A program made the translations under genes and the position numbers. A DNA stretch of 64,000 nt, from positions 16,678,001-16,742,000 of the forward strand of contig OU612065.1 of NCBI GenBank assembly GCA_914767715.1, given 5' to 3'. Below the pieces are notes generated by a model that was not told where the DNA came from, made no database searches, and saw only the letters and a program-made list of their open reading frames with translations. This stretch comes from Membranipora membranacea. Its lineage: Eukaryota; Bryozoa; Gymnolaemata; Cheilostomatida; Membraniporidae. Shown piece after piece: positions 11,389 through 23,964 of the stretch (position 1 is its first letter; every line of letters begins with the position of its first letter).

Positions 11389-12619
11389 TCTTTGTACAGA
11401 TCTATAGACATTCTTCTCTGGTAAGGACGGTACAGGCTTAGCCTGCTAATTTTTGACGATCTGTGACCATTTGTAAATTTCTCAAACGCTTTGTCAATAT
11501 TCATAGTTGTTCAACTTGTTACTAGCATAAGGATGTGATTCAAGGTAGATGTGGTGCCAAAAAAACAGTAAAAGTTGCCGAAAAAACCTTAATGGGTGAT
11601 AGGGCAAATGTGTGAACAGTAGATATTACAACAAGCATAAGCTATTAAGATTGAGTTTCACCTACTCAAAAACCTGATATTGTTTGAAGCGCTGAAAAGG
11701 GTTCAAGCAATGGGTAGGATATTTTCATCCTGATTTTCAACAACAATTATCATTTGTCCAGGACAGGTGCCAGTTATATCTGAGATGGTTAACTAATCTA
11801 CAGAATTATACTGGTATCCCTAGAAGAATCCATGAAACGGACTAGAAACGAACAGATTACATATCAATGCCACGTAAACTCATCACCTTCATACCAATTT
11901 TAAACTAACAAAACTTTTACTCATTCATTACACACATTGTTATGACATTAACTTTGACTATAGCAATATTGTTAATTCAAATAAAAACTTGCAACCCAGT
12001 ATTAAAACTAGTTGTTATTAAATAAAATCAATGGCAAAACCGATTAGCTCTGCAATATTTGGTCTTGCTGAGGGCTTGTTAAAACGTAACGAAGTGATCA
12101 ATCTGCATAACTTATACTCTCATCCACTCAAATTTGTACCCTTGTTTCACTTCCTAAGTGGACTAACATGAGTCATTCAAGAAACTACCTTTTTTTGATT
12201 ATTTCATAAGTTTTGCCCCGGTGTTTTGTTGAATGCTTGCCAGTAGGGATGGACTTCATGACTTAACATATGTAGCTTTAATTTGTGCCCACGATGAATC
12301 CAGCATAATAAGTGTTGTTGCAACAGAATTAACCCTATTACTGTGACATGACAACTAAGTACCCCATATTCTGGGAAGCAAGCATGCTCATAATACATTA
12401 ACTTCAATGATTCTTAGTTCAATTTTATGACAATAATTTTATTTGATACCCATCGCCATCCGCATGACAGTTTATATTAATTATTAGATGAGCAAATCAA
12501 TGCTGTAAAAATGAAACCCAGCCACTTATTATTTTATTTGCGGACATGCAGCAGCCTACAAGCGCTAACAAATTCCAGTTAGTCAGCTATTCACGTCAGG
12601 AACAAAGATTTGCTCAGTG
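11389..12619. other. Intergenic region between convergent genes
   Basis: AT-rich sequence between the Cys-rich gene (+) and the 3' end of TRAPPC13 (-). No coding exon or clear repeat was recognised. An AATAAA-containing stretch near 11983-12030 may serve one of the flanking 3' ends. Confidence 0.5.
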
Positions 12620-15600
12620 CTACTTAACATAAATATGAGCCACGTTGTCATACTCGTGTGTCCTCTTCAGGAATGTGTCAACAACTCTTATACCAGAAAC
12701 AGCCTAAAACATATAAGAAAAAGATATAGTATATATAGATATAGTATATTTTTACACGTGATCACAAACACACATTTAGGGATTTCATTCTTCAATTTCC
12801 CACATAGTTCATAATGGCATCAGATAACTGTAACATATAAAACATATTCAGGCATTATTACGGAATACCAAAAATTCTATATAATAAATAAATTTTGACT
12901 GGTCAGGAAAGCATATTTATATTTTGAGGAGTTGTCAAACCAATATCAGTGTAGAGACAATTCCCATATTTGTACCCCAGCACAAATAAATTAGATTTAG
13001 GGATAATTTAAAATAATTTAATAATATTTAGAAACTTAAATTGAGAAGATTAATACATACCTGCAGGCCAGGTTTAATGGGAATAAAAGTGTAGCTGAGT
13101 AAAATATGCTTATTTGGTTCGAGTGTCCCCAGATGTCTTCCAGAGATACCAGTCCATAAAATACCTGAAAAACAGTTTTATGACTCATCACACCAGGCAG
13201 AAGTAATCAAATTGAAACTGAATTTAATTGGAAAGCTGATGAAAGTTCCATATGACAATGATGTCAAAGGGTCAGTTGATTTTTGGAATATGGAATATAG
13301 AATATGAAACATGGAATATGACAGGTCAGATCACGAGTCGAAACTTAATCATGGCATGTTATAAGACCTCATATTGATAATATATTTATATATATATATG
13401 CTACCTTATACTATTACTCACCACACAAGCTGTTGTTTTCAAGCTCTAATCTTAAATCCATTTTCCTCTCACTAAAATGAAAACCAGCAAATTATTATAC
13501 TAGTAGATAGCATGAGTCGATATGTTGCTTTCATTCTTGAGAGTGAATTCCATAGGACATACACCGTAGGAGCCGCATCAGTGGTAAAGTAGCTTAACCA
13601 CACCAGCTGACCTAGAAATGATAGCTGGATAATTCTGCCCCAGCTGTCAACAACAGACAATTAACCAAAATTTCCTCCCTCAGAGTATTTAAGGTTTTCT
13701 TTGGTGAAAATTAGCAAGCAAAATGGTCAGGTTAGGAAACAATAATGAGTGTGTGCTGTATTTACCAATCAAAATGATACATTCTAGACTAACCTGGCAT
13801 TTGTCAGCTGAAATTTAATAGTGACAGCTTGTTCAAGTAACACCTGACACTGCATGGATTTGACTGTTAGCCTTATATCACCGTAACCAGGCACCAGCCT
13901 CTGAAGAGGGGACGTCTGGAGGCGCCCCTTTTCACCCATACTACTCCTCCAGTGAATGTCTAACCTTCCCATACCAGTGGTCTTCTTGAGAAGCTGTAAA
14001 AGATTCAAAGAACTAATTATTCTCCAAACTAATTACTATTTCCGTGAATATCTAAATATTTTTTTCTCTTTTTCTTTTTTGTCTATGAGGTCAAAAAGTT
14101 GTTATTTTCTTTTGTTTATAACACACAATAATGGTAAAGAGGATACAGCGTTCTTTTCTATAGATACTATAGAAGGGCAATGAAAACGGATGAGTAACAA
14201 ATCCATGAATCTTTAAGATGCTTGAAATCGCAAGTCTGAAGTTTTTTCAAAATTCTGTCAAACAGTCTAGGTGATATTACCTCACATGTTTGCTATTTAC
14301 ACATCATTGTGAAATGGAAGACCTACCTTTGGGTTGTCTCTTAATTCAGGACTTGGTGTTATTCGGTATAAAAATTGGTACATATCTAATGCATTCACAT
14401 AGCGCTCAAATGGGTCTCTGCAAATAACAAAAACAATACAGGATCATGAAAACAGTGTTGGAACTTTTTTCAATGCATTACTTAGGTAAGCCACACTAAG
14501 CCGATCACAAATATAACCAAATAAAGATAATTTCACTATATTTTGATTGTGCTAAAACTTTGGCCGAGACGCTAGTTGTAGCATTCCATCATCGACCACA
14601 GCCCTAATGAAGTGCTGTGGTTGATAATGAAATGCAACAATCAGCAACCCGGAAAGAGTTTAAGAACTCATACTATTTTAGCTCATTGGTTTCACTAAAA
14701 GCAACTTAGTTGGGCTCCCAAGTTTGCCTTTGGAGTTATCCATGAGTACTCAATGAATATTTGATGTGATACAGTTGCGCCTGCAGTGGACAGATAACTC
14801 ACCCATTTTCTGTGTGACTCAGGTCTTCAGCAATAAATTGTGCAGCAGGTTCTAAGGCTACTCTCTCAAGATAAATTCCCCCAGGTGTTATATTCTGTAT
14901 TTGTGCTTCCAAGTAAACGTCACCATTCTACAGAAAAAAGCAAGCAGCGGTAGAAGTTTATTCAGTTTTTTCATGTAATCTTATACCATAAAACATTGTA
15001 TGCATATAATATTTGTCCTATTTACATACTATGTTAATAGGACAAATTTCAAACACCAATAAACTGCAACATTTTTATGTCCATCATTACTGCTGGCTTT
15101 TCAAAAATGTCACCATCAGTTTTCATTTATTTAAATGAAAGATCCAATAACAACAGGCAGCTGCATTGGCTCATCTTACCTCTGCATTTAGAAATTTAGT
15201 CTTCAACTCAAGAGGCTTCAGTACCTGAAATATAGTAATACTTTTTGAATAGTTGTGTGCAAAGCCCAAAGTATCTCATTAAAGGGCTAAATAGGTACCA
15301 AGTTAAGGCATCTTTACCAGAAGAGGAGAGCAGAAAGGCACATTTAGAATTAATTATGGAGAAATGTCTGGCAGAGGTTCTGGATAACAATTTGATAGTG
15401 TGAAGCAATAAAAGGTGTTGTGCCGACAACAAAGCTTCACTATGCGGTGACATACGGTAATATCACTGTTGCAACAGTGCATATCACACTCTGGTGTATC
15501 TGAGTCGCTTCCGCTGATTCAAACCTAGCCAATCAAAATGGTGATATTATTGAGCACAGCTCATTATGAATCATTTGGGAATCTTTGTAACGTGTGGGAA

Positions 15601-18600
15601 TAAATTGAAAGCTATTACACAATTACATTCGTCATTGAACATAAAACCTGGATAATATGTTGTTTACCTGAAACTTGAAGAACTTCCTCAGCTCCAATTT
15701 ATTGTTTGACGGTGTCAGATAATTCACGGTACAAACCAATCTGAAACATTATATCTTATTCAGATGATTTGAAATCGACATTTATTTTTATTTGAAGTTG
15801 TATATGAGATGTACCATCTCACAAAAAGTCAACATTTTCTTGCAACTGACATATTTGGAGAAACATTTTAGGATGCGCCGATGAACAAGTAAATATTTAT
15901 TGAATCTGGTCAACGATGCTATATATAGGATTCATCATCTATACACTCCAACACATGACAGGTAGCTATGAAGATGTATTATGGATTTCCAGGTAAATCA
16001 ACAGATGCAATCAACAGAGTGGACCAAAAATCAATTTTCAAGAACTCATCACTTATTTACATTTCAATTAATTTAGAGGATAGAGAGTACATAATGTGAC
16101 ATCAGTAAAATTACTGGCGGTGCATTCACTTACGGTCTCTGATAAAATAAGCGATCATCTTACCATCAGTTGACATATTATTACCACCAGAATAGATGCG
16201 CAGCATACATTGAATTGAGAAGAATTTAATATATTTACGAACCGCAAAGTGCGCAAAACTAAAAATTTTGCATAAAGCACACTTTATAGTATTCCACAAT
16301 GCCTCAGAACTTTGATAACTTTCTTCTAACATGATATGAAAATCTCAAGCTCATATATTAATTTATGAGAATTTTTTCAATACTCTGAACACCTGCAGCA
16401 ATAAAAAACTGCATGAGGGTCAATTCAAACCCACTTTTCCACTTACACTCTTCTTTATAACAAGAATTTGTTTGTGAAGAATGTTGAATGAAGTCTGAAA
16501 TATCACTTGAGACCAATTTTAAGCAGCAGTAATCCTTACCTAAGTGTTTTCAATGAAGCTAAAGAAACTGTTATTAAAGAAATACTAAGGTATCAAATGA
16601 CAACTAAAAGCTTGAGAGTAAACTTATCAAGTGAGAAACCCCAATTGATTTTAACAGGAAATATTCTACATCGTAGCCAACGCACCATTCAGCATATCCT
16701 TGCAAAGTATGATCTGAATTACAAAAGGGAAGAAATACTGAAGTGGTTAGAATCCTCGAGTTGTTTTCTATGACCCCACAGTTTATTATGAGCTCCCCAC
16801 ATATGGGTTAAAATCGCAAGTGTTGTCTCCGTCCGAGGACTGAGAAATATCAGTGCCTTAAGGGCGCGGCCGCCCTATTCGGCGCCAAGTTGCTCTCAGT
16901 TTGCAGGCAGGTCGGAGCACACCTGGGGCGTTATATGAGCCCAGTAGTCAGTAATCCGCAGCAGGATTCGAACCCAGGACCTCCAACGCTTGCGCGTTAA
17001 AGGGCAGGCGCTCTAACCAACTGAGCTAAGAGATATGAGATTATGAAGTGACAATTCCATCATGTCTACCATCAGTTACACCTTATTCTGAGTCTGCCCA
17101 GCGTAATGGTAATTTCATGGTCGTCTTATCATGTACTTACATATGTGTACCCATTTCCTTGACTTCATGTTGTATAATATCATCTAGACTATGACCAGGA
17201 GGGACTTCTGTGACGGATGCATTAGAACGAGCAGTGGCAAGTGAAACTCTGTTACTACTTGTCTGCAACTCGATCTGTGATAATAAAATGACGGACCAGA
17301 GATCAGCCAAAAACATATACGCCGTACGATGATATCCGGCATGTAGGCAAATGGTAAAGCTTATATTGAATTTCAGTTATCAACAATACACTTCTTTTTC
17401 TTCAATATGATTGTAGATTTTTAACATACATCCAATATGATTTGGTCTGCAGATATAATGTGACAACTAATTAAGGTGGTATACTCCAGGCGCATGGGAA
17501 GATTTGATGAAGCTGAGGCATTGTAACCGACTGGTAATGGTCGATATTCCCAGACTACATACATCTTTATAGAATATGAGATAAAAGTAAGTCTCAGTCA
17601 AGTTTGCAGATATGTTTTGACTTACCTTAGTAACAACATTGCGACAGGCTGCTGCGCTAAGGTTGTGTATGCTCACATAACATGAAAAATTCTCACCAAG
17701 AAATATGTTCCTGCAATCACAAAAACGAACAGTGTTGTAGAATACTGCAAAGAACAACCGCAAAGAACTTTATTTCCGACACACTTACTACGAAAGCTGA
17801 AACTGAAAAAATGAGAATCCTGATTTTATCTAGTAACAGAAGCTTACCTGCTAAATTGCACATGGGCTGGTTAATTTTCCATTCCTCTTACATCAGTGAG
17901 TTTGAGACAAACTACATCCAAAACTCCCTGCTCACATTTGAAATTGCAAATATTTCTTGTGTTGGAGTCATCCCCTTATTGGTGCTCATCAGTTGCACAG
18001 GTTACGAATCAAGCCGTGAAATGATTTTATCGCTGAGTAAAGTTTCTTAGACAGCGATAAAATCATTGCCCTGTCTTACAATCCTTTGAAACGCTGTGTC
18101 TAAGCGATTCATAATTGTAGCTCGAGGTTCCAGACATTCCAATGCAGAATGTCAGAATTAGTTCAAGTTAATTTTGCAGCCACTCTGTTTGTAAAGTTCA
18201 GATAATGTTTGACACCTCGTCTAATTATCTCTAACGGCAAAAACATACAGACGGAGAAAGCTGTAAACTCAGAGGGCTTTGCACCAGTATAGTGTATGAG
18301 AAAATCGGACTTTCAGTTAACGAGATTAGTCGATATAAGTAATGCCAATAATGAGAAGCAGTTTGTATTTGCTAAATGCTCAACAAGTGCTCTTTTTTTG
18401 TCGATAACTAATTCGGACGTAAGACGGCTGCAGGTCATCACAGAGCTAACAGAATTAACATAGGGGCTTCTTCAGACTGCTTATTTCCAAGTGACAAAAC
18501 CATCTTCACACATCATTGTCCATTAAGACCAATCAGGGAAAATCTATGGGGGCGTATGACAATCTCAATAATGGAGTCCCGGTCAGCATTAAGGGCGCCT

Positions 18601-20120
18601 ATCTAATTGCTCTGTTAACATAGTATATAACATTAGTCTGCTAGAAACTTTTCAAAAGCTCTTGTTTGAGCGAAAAAGGATAGAACTAACCCGAAGTTTT
18701 GAGGAAGCAAAAGCGCCGGACTGTTACACTCATAGGGGGTACTATTTATAATATTTGCGTCACTGCTGTTGGTGAGACTGTACGGATCATCATTGCCATC
18801 AACGTCACGTCCATCTAGATTAACCAAGTTAGCTCTGCCTAGCGTGGGCTTGGTCAATCTCATCACTGTAAAGAGGGAAAACGTAATTACATCATTTAAC
18901 AAAGCATAAGAAAACAGAAACAGACTGGTGTAAATACGTTATATAAATATTCTGGTGACCGCAATTTTTAGTCTTTTTCGCAAAACAAAAACTCTTTATA
19001 TTGAATATTAGGGCAACAAGTCTCTCAATATTTTATGGTGCAGACTTCCTCTAAGTTTTCTAGCATATAAAACTGACTTCAACTTGAATTTGATAATTTC
19101 AGCTAGGTTGCAAAATTAATTAGTTATCATTATTTAGATTTTAAGAAGCTTCTTGGTGAGTTCAGACCTTAGCGATGCTATAGTATCAATGTTATACCCA
19201 TATACTTAACAACAAGTTATAAGTCTATGGTTATACCATAACAAAATATAGAAAAGGAAACAGTTATCTCTACTCTAAACACCAACATCACTAGGATTCA
19301 GGTTTCAGAGGTCATTGACAGTCCAGTTCATGGATTAATTTCTACTTTCAACTGTTGCAATTTATGACATAAGTGTGTAATTGGAGTCAATACCTTAAAG
19401 TTTTCCCTGGCTAGTAGTTTTATGCAAAACTCAAAAAACAGCCTGCATAATAGTACTCTGTGATAATAGTACCACTGTCATCTGAACTAGATAGGGTGCT
19501 GAAAATGTCTATACCTAAGGCAGGAAAAAAAACACTTGGATCTGGCCTCATGGGATGTTCACAGTGCGCCACAATGGCATCACAGTGCTTGTGCCTGTGT
19601 TTGTTGACCTAGAGCTGCCTTTTGTGTATGATAGAGGCTGAAAATAGCTCAATCAATCCAAACCATCTTCTACAACAAACCCTACATCTTATTATTCAAA
19701 TCAACTACCTAAATGTTGCGTTTTGCGAGGATTGTGTATTTATTAGCCAGGTTTCTGTCCTGTAGCCATTTGAAGAATAGTTCCTCTTATTAATATGATG
19801 CTATATTTACAATCCTTTACTTGTAAGTTGAAACAGAGGCATCCATTATTAAAAAAAAATTGTTTAACAAGCATTCAAACAGCATTGTAATGAACTCTTA
19901 GTCTGTCCTAGGGACATTGCTGAACGTAACGCCACAAGGGAATGGAGACAGCAACTGATTGAAAAGTTGAAAACTTGAAAGAGGAAAATGCATCGGAAGT
20001 ATTGATTGATAACACCTATTAATTCATTCAGTGATATGAGTCCTTGAATATTTGTCTGTCAACATATCAATTTTTCTTACTCAATAATGCTAATGCACCA
20101 CCGATTACAATAATTTCCAT
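12620..20120 (-). CDS. TRAPPC13: TRAPP complex subunit 13, twelve exons
   Basis: TRAPPC13 is a subunit of the metazoan TRAPPIII complex, a Rab1 exchange factor in ER-Golgi and autophagy trafficking. Exons from 5' to 3' on the minus strand: 20120-20081 (tentative), 18865-18691, 17710-17626, 17274-17141, 15740-15668, 15224-15180, 14927-14803, 14417-14327, 13993-13794, 13471-13422, 13164-13061 and 12703-12620. All junctions keep phase and the product is 401 aa, close to the 417 or so of human. Recognisable stretches are MRLTKPTL, LPQNFG, IFLGENFSCYVSIHN, KEMGTHILVC, LRKFFKFQVLKPLELKTKF, VYLEAQIQNIT, GEKGRLQTSPLQRLVPGYGD and VVDTFLKRTHEYD. The first exon (MEIIVIGGALALL) was chosen only because it starts ME, has a GTAAGA donor and fits phase. 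Introns hold a SINE and two foldback repeats. Confidence 0.93.
14576..14640. repeat. Foldback repeat, copy 1 (GCATTTCATTATCAACCAC family)
   Basis: Inverted arms GCATTCCATCATCGACCACAG (variant, from 14581) and CTGTGGTTGATAATGAAATGC (to 14635) surround a short loop, with a few more pairing bases outside. A second copy lies at 54269-54315. This copy is in an intron of TRAPPC13. Confidence 0.75.
15010..15046. repeat. Short inverted repeat in a TRAPPC13 intron
   Basis: Arms ATTTGTCCTATT and AATAGGACAAAT enclose a loop of about 13 nt. No clear flanking duplication was seen. Confidence 0.5.
16820..17036 (-). mobile_element. tRNA-derived SINE
   Basis: On the minus strand the sequence begins TAGCTCAGTTGGTTAGAGCG (A box) and then has GGTTCGAATCC (B box), the two internal RNA polymerase III promoter elements of a tRNA. 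The anticodon stem does not form a proper tRNA, so this is not a functional tRNA gene. A GC-rich body of about 130 bp follows, including GGCTCATATAACGCCCCAGG and GGCGGCCGCGCCC, unlike the AT-rich surroundings. It sits in a TRAPPC13 intron, in the same orientation as the gene. No LINE-like 3' tail or poly(A) was defined, so the 3' limit is approximate. Confidence 0.8.
18012..18062. repeat. Hairpin in a TRAPPC13 intron
   Basis: Arms ATGATTTTATCGCT and AGCGATAAAATCAT pair around an 18-nt loop. It lies within a spurious open frame on the plus strand. No target duplication is visible. Confidence 0.55.
19191..19237. repeat. 31-bp near-palindrome with perfect 8-bp flanking duplication
   Basis: The insert at 19199-19229 starts CATATACTTAA and ends TTATAAGTCTATG. 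The right end is the exact terminal 10-mer of the P-like transposon and the left end differs from it by one base. It is flanked by GTTATACC at 19191-19198 and 19230-19237. Confidence 0.85.
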
Positions 20121-21557
20121 CCTGTGAAAGTTGGATGTATAAATCCATGACGTCTTAGCTAGCGTTTGTGTCGAATCATTGCCTTCAGAGACTTGCTTAT
20201 TATTGAATGTTGTACAACATATAAATGCTCCAGTTGATTTTGTTGGACAAAAATAATATATCTAGCTTACTGGTGCTGACAATAGGTAAGTTTATAGCTC
20301 ATAATCATCACGTACAATTAGATTAGTGTTGTCATTATTCAAAGGAATTATATTTCAATATTGTATCAATGTACACAAATATATAAATAACTGACTGATA
20401 CAGCTGCTGGGTGGCAGGCAGCTGACTGGACTGCTGGTAGCCTGCCAAGTAAGTGCATTCTGTGAGCTGTGAGTTGCAACGTTGTACCTAAATATATGCA
20501 TATCTGACTTGGATTTGATGGTAAGGAAGGTAAAAATAGTGTGTCAAATTCTCATCACAACACGGCAGGGCTGCCGATAACTCATCGATGATGCTGCTTA
20601 ATTATGGTTATGGATTAAGAATCAGTAAATAATTGTTCTTGTGATTCTCGGACGCAGCTTTATACATCTTCTAGAATCCTGAATCTAAAGATAGTCTGAA
20701 ATATTGCGTATATATCATCATATAAATATCCTATATATAACACGCAGCTACTGCCAGCAGGAATAGGGTAAATCTCTGCATTGATATTTTGTAGGTCTTG
20801 TCTAATGCAGTGTGAGTGTGATGTATAGATGGGGGAGTTAATGTAATTAACTGATGAGGGTTACATAGATGATTATGCAATATCGCTCTGTTCAGTTAAT
20901 CTGCTGCCGACCAGGTGGATATTCGAGTTATTGCTGCTGTTAGATAAATAATGGGTATTGTTTGTTTATAAGTTGGCTTTAGGTGAACACAAGCTGAGCA
21001 GAACTGAGGCAATGTGGCAGCTCATCGAGCGACTATAACCTACATCAAGGTAAGCTCCTCCGTTGTTTCCAGTCGCTGTATCTATCAAAACTGCTATCAA
21101 ACTTTCAGATGAAATAATGGACCAACCTCAGCCTTGCAATGATTAAAACACTTTCTATATTGAACCAAATTTATTGAGCTCCGACCGAACAACTATGTCC
21201 ATGGAACAGTTCCCATGACTAGAATTGCTTGATCCTGTAGCCAGGGTTGCCCCAAGCTCTGTTACAAGCTCATCAGTACTGTCTTAATCAGGCTCAGTTT
21301 AGCACAAATGTTGCACAATTGATATTCAATAATTAGCTTATGGTAAAATTTTAGGGCTTAGATATGTTAGAAGACCGTTGACACAATAACCGTGATTGTT
21401 ATTCTCATAATTATTTGATAGGAAAGAGATGAGAAAATAGATCCGCTAATTACTGCGACTGTGACAATCATAGAACAATTTATAGACAACATTAGCTGAC
21501 ACGGATGCTGAGCTTGAAGAACGAAGACATTCTCATGCTACACACAAACATTATAAC
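20121..21557. other. Divergent intergenic region between TRAPPC13 (-) and the SLC10 gene (+)
   Basis: No coding exon was recognised. A possible noncoding first exon of the SLC10 gene ends at 21049 at a good donor (CAAG/GTAAGC), with a matching acceptor ending at 21485 upstream of the ATG. Both genes would start from this region, so shared promoter sequence is possible. Confidence 0.4.
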
Positions 21558-23964
21558 ATGTCAGCCCTGAGGATCATAGCGCTAGCTATACTGTGCCTGA
21601 GTGAAATCAGCTTAGTATCTGGAACTACTGGTGACTGCCCGGCGTGTGGAATATATCTACAGCCAGACAATTGCTCAGAATTTGAAACGAACAATCAGCA
21701 GATGATAACATATAACCTCTCAGCAAGCACTTTGGTCTATATCCGTGCTAAGACAGATTCTTCATTTTTCTTAGGAATCACCTACGAAGACAGCGAACAA
21801 TACCGGGCAAGTGTTCTCAGCTTTCATCGGGCGGATGATGACGCTACCATATACCTAAAGAGGTATCATAGTGTGTATCATCGGGCTATTCGACTTGACC
21901 AGGAGAAGATTGATATTGACCCCCTGACAGTGAACGCCACCGACCTACCAGGAATTAAGATCTACATACGGCAAATAGGTCATGTGTCATTCAGTGTTGA
22001 CTTGCTGGAATTATTTAAAACGAACACAACAAAGATACTGACATCAAACACATATCTGATGACGGCTATCCGTAAACCGAGGCTTGTTGATACTGCGTTC
22101 AATGCTGCTGTAACAATACTTGGAATACTGAATACCTGCGCTTTGGGCTGCGTGACAGACATACATGTTTTGAAACAGTTAGCCTCAAGGAAATCACATA
22201 TCCTACTTTCAGTGGTCACGCAGTACATTTTAATGCCATTGGTAAGTGAACAGTCAGCGTCAAACTAATTTTAGAAGCCTTGAGGCCATAGAATATCGCT
22301 GGATAAGTAAATCTGACGGCATTACACCTCAAATCCTTTATCTGTATTTATGAGTAAACATTTACCATTCTGGTTTAAGAAACCTTTCAGTTTGATTGGA
22401 AAAATTGACAGATCAATAGTCTTGCTCTGGAACTCATTGACACAAATTAATACTATTGTTTCTTGATTACAGGTGATTTTTGGATTTCTGATGATATTGA
22501 GAGTTCAAAATGAGCTGTTCCTAGGCTTGTTATTCCTGTCTTGTGTGCCAGGTGGCGGTCTCGGATATTTGATAATCTCCATTACTGGAAACACTGACAT
22601 GGAATTCAGCAGCATACTCAATTTTATACAAATCCTCTTACCAATGGGTAAGGCACTCCCAGAAAGTTTGTGCTACTGTGTAATCAAACGGAATCCCGCT
22701 TTGCAGAAGAGACATTTCATTATTTTCACAATATCTTGAGCTGAATTTACAAATTTTGAACATTCGGTATGACTGCACTGACATCACCTTTCATAAATTG
22801 GCACGATAAATTGATCACAACATAAGATAGTCAATCACAAATGCTAGGAATAGAAACTCGATCTAAATATAGACAGTTTAATAAATTATGATCTGTGACG
22901 TCAGCGGCAGAACAGGAGTGATTTTCTCCATCACCGAGACATGACTGCGTGAGATTCAACACTCAGCAATCGATCCTTACTGCATTTAGTAATTGGCTTT
23001 TATAATACGTCTGCAATCTTTAACTCGTTGATCGACACTTGCAGTTTGACGCTGTTGAAAACAAGCATTGATATATGTTCCTTTTTTTATATTTACAGGT
23101 GCAGTGCCCCTGTACGTATTCAGCATCGCTCAGCATATACCTAACGGTGCAGGATTTGTGGTTAATACAGTATATTATCTGGTTTTCTGGCTACTAGGTC
23201 TACTGCTACCATTTACAACAGGACTACTGATTAGGCGATTTAAGCAGTCAATATCAGACGCCTTCCTTAACTGGCTTATAAAGCCTCTTTTACTCCTAGC
23301 ATTTATACTCTTCATAACGCTAGGATTATATATTAACATGTACATGTTCGGAGTTCTCCCTACAAATGCCCTTGCAGCTGGAGCATTAATACCATTTATA
23401 GGTTTTGGTTTGGGTGGGGGCCTCATGCTGATATTCAGACAAGGCAAACCGCCAGCAAAGACTCTCGCCATTGAAGCGGCTATTACAAACAGTGTTGTGG
23501 TCATTGTGGCGTTACGCTTCACACTACCACAGCCTGATGCTGATCTGGCGTCAGCGGCAGCTATGTGGGTACTCTTCTTCACCCCGGTCCCTTTCATATT
23601 GATGTTCATATTCCACAGAATTAAACGCAAAATTATGTCACAATTTGAGAAAAAAGAGTTTGAGAAAGCCCAAGCAGAAACAATGAAGAGCAGTTTTGCA
23701 GCTATCACCCAGAATGCAATGCAAATGGGCGGAATTAGCACACAAGACTTTCAACAAATGCAAGCTAGTTCATCCGCTGAGTCAGCCAACAACCCGACTG
23801 TAGGTAACGGGGACAGAAAAAGGCTTCTCTTTACACCAGCCGATACTGAACCAGAAGATACATCGCAGGTCATCATAAATAACTGCAGCTATCTGGATAT
23901 TCCTGACACCGATATAGAACTTCAGCAATGTGAATCCTCAAATAATCCCCTTATTCTGTCATGA
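21558..23964 (+). CDS. SLC10 (sodium/bile acid cotransporter) family membrane transporter, three exons
   Basis: Exons 21558-22241, 22473-22647 and 23099-23964 give 574 aa. Residues 1-22 form a signal peptide. A lumenal or extracellular domain of about 150 residues follows, with several N-x-S/T sites (NCS, NLS, NAT, NTT). About nine hydrophobic segments then run to residue 460, and a polar cytoplasmic tail of about 115 aa follows. The SLC10 core is shown by CVPGGGLGY in the first half (Pro near 254) and EAAITNSVVVIVAL in the second half (Glu near 412), the two half-repeat crossover regions of the fold. The long N-terminal ectodomain resembles SLC10A3/SLC10A5-type members more than the short NTCP/ASBT. 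Compared with the Na+-site residues of ASBT/NTCP, the Ser-Asn after PGG is Gly-Tyr here and the Gln of E-x3-Q-N is Thr, so Na+ coupling is doubtful. Family assignment is firm; substrate and subfamily are unknown. Confidence 0.85.

Noticed and set aside
16507-16773. 88-aa open frame within a TRAPPC13 intron
   Set aside because: No recognisable family, no splice-supported partners, on the strand opposite the host gene.
16960-17032. Functional tRNA gene
   Set aside because: A and B boxes are present but the anticodon stem does not pair and a SINE body follows.
17682-18050. 122-aa open frame on the plus strand
   Set aside because: Overlaps a TRAPPC13 exon antisense and ends in an intronic hairpin; no protein features.
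23175-23741. 188-aa open frame antisense to the SLC10 gene
   Set aside because: Shadow of the large third exon; composition follows the complementary hydrophobic codons.
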